Position numbers and translations under genes: made by a program. Below, piece by piece: positions 6,180 to 10,653 of a stretch of DNA of 10,653 nucleotides (positions within the stretch are counted from its first letter, which is position 1; each line of letters starts with the position of its first letter). The DNA comes from Thermoplasmata archaeon. GTDB taxonomy: Archaea > Thermoplasmatota > Thermoplasmata > Lutacidiplasmatales > UBA184. The stretch spans positions 1 to 10,653 of the forward strand of contig JAJZMW010000162.1 of assembly GCA_021848165.1 (NCBI GenBank), read 5' to 3'. Under the pieces are notes generated by a model. That model saw only the letters and a program-made list of their open reading frames with translations, had not been told where the DNA came from and did no database searches.

Positions 6180-7388
6180 ATGGTCCGAGCCAGATTCTCT
6201 CCCGTTCGGGCCTCGGCCATCGTCCGCCGGTTGGCGGCCCGCAGGTTCGCCGGGCGCCGAACGGGAACTCCCGGCCACGATCGGGCCCGCCGGTGGATCG
6301 AGGGTCGGTTCCGTCGGCTCGGGTTCCAGCCCCGCCGCCACCGCTTTGTGACCGCCACGTCCACGATCCAGGCGCGGGCGTTGCCGCGAGCGCATCTCAC
6401 GGAACGGAACCGGAGCGTCCGGTCGATCCGATACCGGTTCGATTTCGCGGAACACCCCGCTTCGGCCGCGCTGGCCGGCCCGTTGTCGGGGCCGCTGCGG
6501 CGGTGGCGGGACGACGCTCCGATGCGGGGGAGTTGGGCGGTCTTGGAGACGGAGCCGCGATCTCCCGCGGCCGGTTCGCTGGACCGGCAGGCCCGCATGG
6601 CGGCCCGGCGCGGTGCGATCGGTCTTCTCCTGCCGGCCCGAGGGTCGTCCGGCGGAATATTCTTCAAGCAACCGATCGCCGGTCGGCCGTTCCCACGTCC
6701 GGCCTTTCTCGTCCGCGAGGAGCTTCTCGCCGGCGCGGACGGGGGCGCCCTCGAGCTCTGGGCGCGCCTCTGGCGATCGCCGCTCCGCGGCATGAACCTC
6801 ATTGCCGAGCTCGCAGCGTCAACGGGAGAGTTCGCGCTCGAACCCGTGATCGTCGGCGCCCACTACGATGGCGTGGGCGACGATCCGGGTGGCCTCCGCT
6901 TCCCCGGAGCCTCCGACAACGCCGTCGGGGTCGCGATCGTTCTCGAGATCGCCCGGGTCCTGAGGTCGGAAGGCTGGGGCGGGAAGCGTCCGGTGTGGTT
7001 CGTCGCCTTCGACGCCGAGGAGGCCGGGGCGGTCGGGTCCCGGGCGTTGGCTCGGGACCTGCGCGCCAGCGGCCTCCGACCCCGCGTCCTCAACGTGGAT
7101 GCCGCCGTGGCACCGGGCCGACCGCTCGCGATCGAGGGGTCCCACGACGCCCGTCCGGTCTTTGCGATCCTGGACCGGGCCGGGCGTCGGCTCGGCACGC
7201 CGCTCGCCCTGGGAGCGGTCGCCTCGGACCACCGACCGTTCGCCTCCGAGGGGTTCACGAGCGTGGGCCTCGGGGTGGAAGGGCAAGGGTTCCACACCCC
7301 CCAGGACCGGGCGGACCGGGTCGATCCCGCCGGTCTTCGAAGGGCGGGCGAATTGGCCCTCGCCACGGTTCGTGGGCTCGCCGCCTAA
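6180..7388 (+). CDS. M28-family zinc aminopeptidase/metallopeptidase with PA-like insert
   Basis: The 402-residue product has the complete active site of family M28. Zinc ligands are H228 (in VGAHYDG), D246 (in GASDNAVG), E281 (in FDAEEAG), D307 (in NVDA) and H372 (in FHTPQD); D230 and the general base E280 are also present. Residues about 95-205 look like a protease-associated (PA) domain, including a MAARRGAIGLLLPA segment and ending in RGMNLIAEL, the usual entry to the M28 core. Such enzymes remove N-terminal residues from peptides using two zinc ions. There is no signal peptide, so it probably acts in the cytoplasm; the first 50 residues are unusually Arg-rich. ATG 6180 is preceded by GGGCGAGG, a weak ribosome site. 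The frame is open upstream to 5991, but that part lacks family similarity and overlaps the cysteine-rich gene, so the short start is preferred. It is probably cotranscribed with the two genes before it. Confidence 0.9.
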   Translation: MVRARFSPVRASAIVRRLAARRFAGRRTGTPGHDRARRWIEGRFRRLGFQPRRHRFVTATSTIQARALPRAHLTERNRSVRSIRYRFDFAEHPASAALAGPLSGPLRRWRDDAPMRGSWAVLETEPRSPAAGSLDRQARMAARRGAIGLLLPARGSSGGIFFKQPIAGRPFPRPAFLVREELLAGADGGALELWARLWRSPLRGMNLIAELAASTGEFALEPVIVGAHYDGVGDDPGGLRFPGASDNAVGVAIVLEIARVLRSEGWGGKRPVWFVAFDAEEAGAVGSRALARDLRASGLRPRVLNVDAAVAPGRPLAIEGSHDARPVFAILDRAGRRLGTPLALGAVASDHRPFASEGFTSVGLGVEGQGFHTPQDRADRVDPAGLRRAGELALATVRGLAA

Positions 7389-7418
7389 CCCTTCTGCGAA
7401 TCCGATTCCGCGTCCGCC

Positions 7419-7451
7419 CCCCGGGGTCACCACCCCCACGACCCCCCGGGG
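7419..7451. repeat. GC-rich hairpin between convergent genes
   Basis: CCCCGGGGTC (7419-7428) can pair with GACCCC (7440-7445) and, after a two-base bulge, GGGG (7448-7451), giving about ten base pairs around an 11-nt loop. It lies between the stop of the peptidase and that of the opposite-strand membrane protein gene. No T-run follows on either strand, so it is not a typical archaeal intrinsic terminator. The rest of 7389-7574 shows nothing recognisable. Confidence 0.4.
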
Positions 7452-7574
7452 CAGACCTGCGCGGGTTCTCGGTGCCGGTTTGTCGAGCCCGATGCCGCCG
7501 CCCCGGCCCCGCGGTCGAGGCGGCTCGGCGATCGAACGGAAGGGATTCCCACGCTCCGCCCGGCGAGGCCGGGA

Positions 7575-8261
7575 TCAAGAGGGGGGCGCCCTCGTCCGCG
7601 CCGGCGCCGGGCCGAGGTCCATCGCGATCCGGCTCTGCGCGACGAGCTGGTCCAGTCGATCGGCGAGCGTCTTGCGGGGGAACGTCGGGGGGTCGCTCGA
7701 TTCGAGCATCTCCTTCATCGCGGTGTCGATCGTGCCGATGATCGTCGCGGCCTCCTCGAGGACCGCTCGCGGAGCCCCGAGCGTCTCGAGCTCGCTGAGA
7801 TGGTTCGCGACCTCGAGCACGATCTTGTTGAAGTGCGAGTAGAAGGCGACGACGTTCTCGAGCCAGATGTTCGCCGCCTCCTCCTGCTCGGGGGGCACCA
7901 TCCCGCGCATGAGATTGTGGGGCATCGGTCGACCCCCCATCAGCGACGGGGTGAGCAGGGAGAACCATCGTCGGGTGAACTCCGGGGAGGCGCGGTCGAA
8001 GGTGGTGTAGCGGAACTCGGTCCAACTCGCGGCCGCGGCGACCGGCGCCGCCGCTCCGGGCGCCGCGTAAAAGAGCTTCAGGTAGCGCGCGTAGGCGTCC
8101 GCGATCATCCCCATCTCGTTGAGGTTCGAGATCACCCGGAGGAAGGCGTGGCGCTTCCGCTCCCGATCGAGCGCCTTGATCTGGTAGTGGAAGCCGAGCC
8201 AGACGGCGACGATGGCGACCGCCGCGGAGGCGACGCCCGCGGTGATCTCGAAGTCCGTCAG
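7575..8261 (-). CDS. one-pass membrane protein of unknown function (start unresolved)
   Basis: I do not recognise the family. The frame clearly includes a transmembrane helix: after LTDFEI comes TAGVASAAVAIVAVWLGFHY, then a positive KALDRERKRH stretch, so the long C-terminal part should face the cytoplasm. The roughly 200-residue cytoplasmic part is helical and rich in aromatic residues (RRWFSLL, NIWLENVVAFYSHFNK) and ends in an Arg/Pro-rich tail. The layout recalls small archaeal and bacterial proteins of DUF4760-like type, but that is not a firm match. The first ordinary start in frame is GTG 8135, which would delete the helix. The coordinates given begin at CTG 8261, a convenience rather than a claim. 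An ATG at 8318, 10 nt after the upstream gene, would join this frame if the run of six C at 8280-8285 had one more base. It probably shares an operon with the SHOCT-like gene. Confidence 0.65.
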   Translation of the reverse strand: MTDFEITAGVASAAVAIVAVWLGFHYQIKALDRERKRHAFLRVISNLNEMGMIADAYARYLKLFYAAPGAAAPVAAAASWTEFRYTTFDRASPEFTRRWFSLLTPSLMGGRPMPHNLMRGMVPPEQEEAANIWLENVVAFYSHFNKIVLEVANHLSELETLGAPRAVLEEAATIIGTIDTAMKEMLESSDPPTFPRKTLADRLDQLVAQSRIAMDLGPAPARTRAPPS

Positions 8262-8328
8262 GTCGACGATCGGAACGCACCCCCCGGGTTGCCGCGCTTT
8301 TTCCTTCGGGTCGGCGGCATCGCCCCGG

Positions 8329-8898
8329 TCACCGAGGAGGCGTCGCGGGCGCGCTCTGGAAGTGGCGCTTGAGCGCCATGTACTCGTCGAACGAGATCTC
8401 TCGCCGCGCGCGGACGATCCCCGCCGCGCGGAGCGAGTCGATCGCGTACCGCTCGAGGAGCTCCGGGATCGGTCGGCCGCCCCCCGGGCGCTCGGGCGTC
8501 GTCGCGGGCGTCGGAGGCCCGGCGGGCGCCGGCGGAGGGGACGCGCGCGCCAGCGGAGAGGGACCCCCGGGGGCGAGGTGAGCGCGCAGCGCCTCGAACT
8601 CTCCGGTCGTCAGCTCTCCTTCGTCTCGCAGCAGCTCGACGAGCTCCCACTGCCGCGGGTGGTACGCTTCCACGAGCTCGTCCAGAGTTCGGTCGGCGCG
8701 GGGGGACGGGAGGCGAAGCCCGTCGATCTCCGAGCGCAGGCGGTCGAGCGCCTCCTGCAGCTCCGCGGAGGTCGGACCGTCGCCGCTCGCGTCGATCGCG
8801 AATCGCGCCGTCAATCGGACCGAGCCCCCTTCGGCCCCGAGCGAGCGCGCGAGGGGGCGGTCGACGGAGAGCTCGATCTCGCGCGGACGGATCGTCAT
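8329..8898 (-). CDS. hypothetical protein with two SHOCT-like helical hairpins
   Basis: The 189-residue product is unassigned. Residues 1-40 look like beta strands (SVRLTARFAID at 26-36), followed by a helix, SAELQEALDRLRSEIDGL (44-61). Residues about 83-108 (WELVELLRDEGELTTGEFEALRAHL) match the pattern of SHOCT-type short helical hairpins: a leucine-rich helix, a D/EG turn, T-x-x-EF and a second helix. A second, looser copy lies at 144-182 (LLERYAIDSLRAAGIV, then ISFDEYMALKRHF). A Pro/Ala/Gly linker (111-143) joins them. SHOCT domains are usually oligomerisation or membrane-protein partner modules, and the next gene encodes a membrane protein, so interaction is a reasonable guess. There is no Shine-Dalgarno site before ATG 8898; a T-rich tract at 8931-8935, about 35 nt upstream, may be the promoter. 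Confidence 0.72.
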   Translation of the reverse strand: MTIRPREIELSVDRPLARSLGAEGGSVRLTARFAIDASGDGPTSAELQEALDRLRSEIDGLRLPSPRADRTLDELVEAYHPRQWELVELLRDEGELTTGEFEALRAHLAPGGPSPLARASPPPAPAGPPTPATTPERPGGGRPIPELLERYAIDSLRAAGIVRARREISFDEYMALKRHFQSAPATPPR

Positions 8899-9002
8899 GG
8901 AGGAGAGACCGAGGAGAGGCGCACCCCTCCAAAAAGGGTACGGGCACGAGGAACGCCGCGCCCGCGCGCTCGGTTTCCATCTGGAATCGGCTTGCTAAAG
9001 TC

Positions 9003-9030
9003 TATCAAATTTCATACAGTAACTATAAAT
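9003..9030 (+). promoter_or_regulatory. AT-rich promoter of the HxlR-type gene with upstream dyad
   Basis: TATAAAT (9024-9030) is a near-canonical TATA box about 35 nt before ATG 9062, implying a leader of about 9 nt. Just upstream, TATcAAATTTcATA (9003-9016) is an inverted repeat broken only at two symmetric positions. HxlR-family proteins bind such short dyads, often in their own promoter. A second small dyad, TTCCA-TC-TGGAA, lies at 8975-8986. Confidence 0.55.
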
Positions 9031-9061
9031 CCCCGCCGCCCCCTCCGGCGGCGAGACCCCC

Positions 9062-9556
9062 ATGGAGCGAAGCCGCATCCGTTCGATCGCCCCCGCGTCC
9101 GAAACCCCCCCGACCGCCGAGGTCTGCGATAGCGAGGGGCGAAGCCTGTGCCCGGTCCTCGCCGCGGTCGGCGTGATCGGCACCGAATGGCGCCTCGCGA
9201 TCATCCACCGCCTGCTGAGCGGCCCGCAGCGGTTCAGCGAGATCCTGCGCTCGAACGCCCGCCTGAACGCGAAGACGCTCAGCGCGACGCTCAAGTTCCT
9301 CGAGAGCCAGGGCGTGGTCCAGCGGCACGTCATCAGCACGCGTCCGTTCTCGGTCACCTACTCCTTGACGGAGATGGGGATGAGCCTCGCCCCCGCCGCC
9401 CGCGAGCTCCGCTCGTGGGGGGAGCGGTGGCTCCTGCCGCGCCACCAAGCGCAAGCGCGCGCCACGGCGACGACGAACCGCCGGCCGACCCCGGTGATCC
9501 AGGGAGAGCTCCCGCGGATCCCCGTCCCGGATCCCGAAGCCCACCGTTCGCGCTGA
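9062..9556 (+). CDS. HxlR-family winged-helix transcriptional regulator
   Basis: The 164-residue product contains a standard HxlR domain at residues about 30-125. It starts with the conserved CPV (30-32), continues with IGTEWRLAIIHRLLSGPQRFSEI (39-61), the recognition helix NAKTLSATLKFLESQGVV (69-86), the wing RPFSVTYSLTEMG (94-106), and closes with a dimerisation helix LAPAARELRSWGERW. C30, together with C22, could act as a thiol sensor: the cysteine before Pro is redox- or electrophile-sensitive in several HxlR regulators. Whether that holds here is unknown. The last 35 residues are a basic, proline-rich tail outside the domain. The gene stands alone, divergent from the SHOCT-like gene, so autoregulation or control of that neighbour is likely. 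HxlR was named for a formaldehyde-responsive activator, but the family has many ligands. Confidence 0.9.
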   Translation: MERSRIRSIAPASETPPTAEVCDSEGRSLCPVLAAVGVIGTEWRLAIIHRLLSGPQRFSEILRSNARLNAKTLSATLKFLESQGVVQRHVISTRPFSVTYSLTEMGMSLAPAARELRSWGERWLLPRHQAQARATATTNRRPTPVIQGELPRIPVPDPEAHRSR

Positions 9557-9604
9557 GCGAAACGGTCCGCGAGGGAGCGTTCCGCGCCCTCCCCGTTCCC
9601 GGTT

Positions 9605-9713
9605 CATATAGCGAGCCCGCCGATGGGAGACGTGCAACCACCCAGAAGGATGCCCCAACATCGCCAGTAGGGGACTGCACCGAGTCCCGGGCGTGCGGGG
9701 CGTCCTTCACCCC
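9605..9713 (+). ncRNA. possible small RNA or mini-ORF behind an unassigned TATA box
   Basis: CATATA (9605-9610) is a good TATA-like element with no annotated gene after it. A start about 25 nt downstream falls near 9632, where a GTG opens a 12-codon frame ending in TAG at 9668. Hairpins follow: GGGACT/AGTCCC (9671-9676 with 9683-9688) and GGGG/CCCC (9697-9700 with 9710-9713). The transcript would be antisense to the last bases of the glycosylase gene. No tRNA, C/D-box or H/ACA pattern was recognised, so this is tentative. Confidence 0.25.
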
Positions 9714-10636
9714 GGGGGTTCCGTTCGCGCGTCGCGGACGAGCCGATGCCACAGGTAGATCGTGGCGTAGCTCCCCCAGCCCGGATACCATCGATCCGCC
9801 CAGCGGCGGGCCGACTTTTCGGACGCCTGGCGGGGGAGGGCACCGAACCTTTCGAGGGCGACCCGCAACCCGAGGTCGCCGGCAATGAACAGGTCGGTCC
9901 TCCCGAGGCCGCGCAGGAGCGCGTTCTCCGCGGTCCATCGCCCGACGCCCCGCTCCTCGTCGAGCCGCTCGATGGCTTCCTCCCGCGTCCACACCGCGAA
10001 CCGCCCGGGGGCGAAGCGCCCCCGCCGCTGCCCGTCCGCGAGCCCGAGGAGGGCCGCCGACTTCGCGCGGCTCAGGCCCAGCGCGCGGAGGCCGTCCGGC
10101 CCCAGCGATTCGATCGCGCCGGGCGTCGGAGCGATCGGCAGGCGGAGGCCCTCCACCTCGAGGAAGGCGTGGGTCCGCTCCAAGAGCCGTTCTCGAAGTC
10201 GGCGCGCGACCTCGACCGAGAGCTGCTGACCGATCACCGCGTCGAGGAGGGCCTCGTAGAGCGAGGCGTCCCGCGGCTGGCGGACCCCTCGGAAGCGACG
10301 CTCCGTCCCGCGGAGCACCGGCTCCCGGCGCACGAGCCGGTAGAACGACGCCAGATCGTGGTCGAGGCTGAAGATCGCGCGGACCGCCGCTCGGGCCTCC
10401 CTCGGCCCCCGGCCATAGGAGGTGATCTTCCATCGGTCCCCCTCCCGTTCGACCCCGATCGGCGCGGGGTCCTCGGGAGGTCCCCAGGCCCGCCACACGG
10501 TCCCGCCATCGCCCGAGAAGACCATCGAGCGGGTCGCGTACTCGAGCGCGTCCCGCTCCGAGGGGAACCGAACGAGGCGCGGCGGGGTGAGGGAGGTTCG
10601 CTCCCGCGGTCCCCGTCCGCTCCGAAGCGCGGTCAT
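9707..10636 (-). CDS. alkA: AlkA-type DNA-3-methyladenine glycosylase (HhH-GPD family)
   Basis: The 309-residue product is a base-excision repair glycosylase of the AlkA type, which flips out alkylated purines and cuts the N-glycosidic bond. An N-terminal beta-rich domain covers about residues 20-95. The HhH-GPD core begins at LLDAVIGQQLSVEVARRLRERL (130-151). The helix-hairpin-helix and following segment read LDEERGVGRWTAENALLRGLGR (225-246), and IAGDLGLR (251-258) contains the catalytic aspartate D254. There is no C-terminal Cys cluster, so it is not an iron-sulfur endonuclease III relative. ATG 10636 is preceded by GGAGG with a 4-nt spacing, a clear ribosome site, suggesting an upstream operon partner or a leadered message beyond the window. 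It converges on the HxlR-type gene and shares no obvious operon here. Confidence 0.92.
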   Translation of the reverse strand: MTALRSGRGPRERTSLTPPRLVRFPSERDALEYATRSMVFSGDGGTVWRAWGPPEDPAPIGVEREGDRWKITSYGRGPREARAAVRAIFSLDHDLASFYRLVRREPVLRGTERRFRGVRQPRDASLYEALLDAVIGQQLSVEVARRLRERLLERTHAFLEVEGLRLPIAPTPGAIESLGPDGLRALGLSRAKSAALLGLADGQRRGRFAPGRFAVWTREEAIERLDEERGVGRWTAENALLRGLGRTDLFIAGDLGLRVALERFGALPRQASEKSARRWADRWYPGWGSYATIYLWHRLVRDARTEPPG

Positions 10637-10640
10637 CGCT

Positions 10641-10645
10641 CCTCC
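10641..10645 (-). promoter_or_regulatory. Shine-Dalgarno site of the AlkA-type gene
   Basis: On the minus strand GGAGG lies four bases before the ATG at 10636 and fixes that start. A strong ribosome site contrasts with the leaderless genes elsewhere in the window. Confidence 0.65.
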
Positions 10646-10653
10646 GGGGATGC

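Noticed and set aside
7389..7574. Possible tRNA or RNA gene in the convergent gap
   Set aside because: No T-loop, anticodon arm or acceptor pairing was found on either strand; only a GC-rich hairpin is supportable.
7255..8280. 341-codon minus-strand ORF
   Set aside because: It is frame-shifted relative to the membrane protein and crosses into the opposite-strand peptidase gene; its translation has no domain.
9354..10496. 380-codon minus-strand ORF
   Set aside because: Shadow frame of the AlkA-type gene that also runs antisense through the HxlR-type gene.

Overview
The window is very GC-rich, almost wholly coding, and looks archaeal. Several genes have an AT-rich TATA-like box centred about 25-28 nt upstream of the start codon with no Shine-Dalgarno sequence, the spacing expected for leaderless archaeal transcripts. 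The first gene is an AbrB-PhoU fusion of archaeal type. A GC-rich member of the Thermoplasmatota would fit, but the phylum is a guess from gene content and base composition.

Layout. (1) 1-1074, minus: AbrB-PhoU regulator, cut by the window edge. (2) 1214-4017, plus: two overlapping genes for a flavin/iron-sulfur amine or amino-acid dehydrogenase of the sarcosine oxidase / HcnABC / dye-linked proline dehydrogenase superfamily. The larger subunit fuses an N-terminal [2Fe-2S] domain, an FAD domain and a C-terminal four-cysteine domain. (3) 4064-5395, plus: a glycerate 2-kinase-like protein whose signature motifs are all altered, so a probable pseudoenzyme. (4) 5486-7388, plus: a compact three-gene cluster of an ArsR/CadC-type metal-sensing repressor, a small protein with ten cysteines (mostly Cys-Cys pairs), and an M28 zinc peptidase with complete metal ligands. 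Two identical-geometry inverted repeats, TGTAGA-N6-TCTACA, flank the repressor's TATA box. (5) 8898-7575, minus: a soluble protein with two SHOCT-like helical hairpins, followed by a one-pass membrane protein with no normal start codon. (6) 9062-9556, plus: an HxlR-family regulator with an AT-rich promoter. (7) 9557-9706: a short gap with an unassigned TATA box and hairpins, possibly a small RNA. (8) 10636-9707, minus: an AlkA-type DNA glycosylase.

How the genes may work together. The dehydrogenase pair oxidises a small amine or amino acid and passes electrons through its iron-sulfur centres; the kinase-like gene beside it has its own promoter. The most interesting unit is the arsR cluster. 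The regulator has a Cys pair 46-47 residues before its CxC motif, as in CadC-type soft-metal sensors, and the next gene encodes an unfamiliar cysteine-rich protein that could be a metallothionein-like metal buffer. That link is inferred from gene order and cysteine pattern only. No transposon, CRISPR array, tRNA or rRNA was seen.
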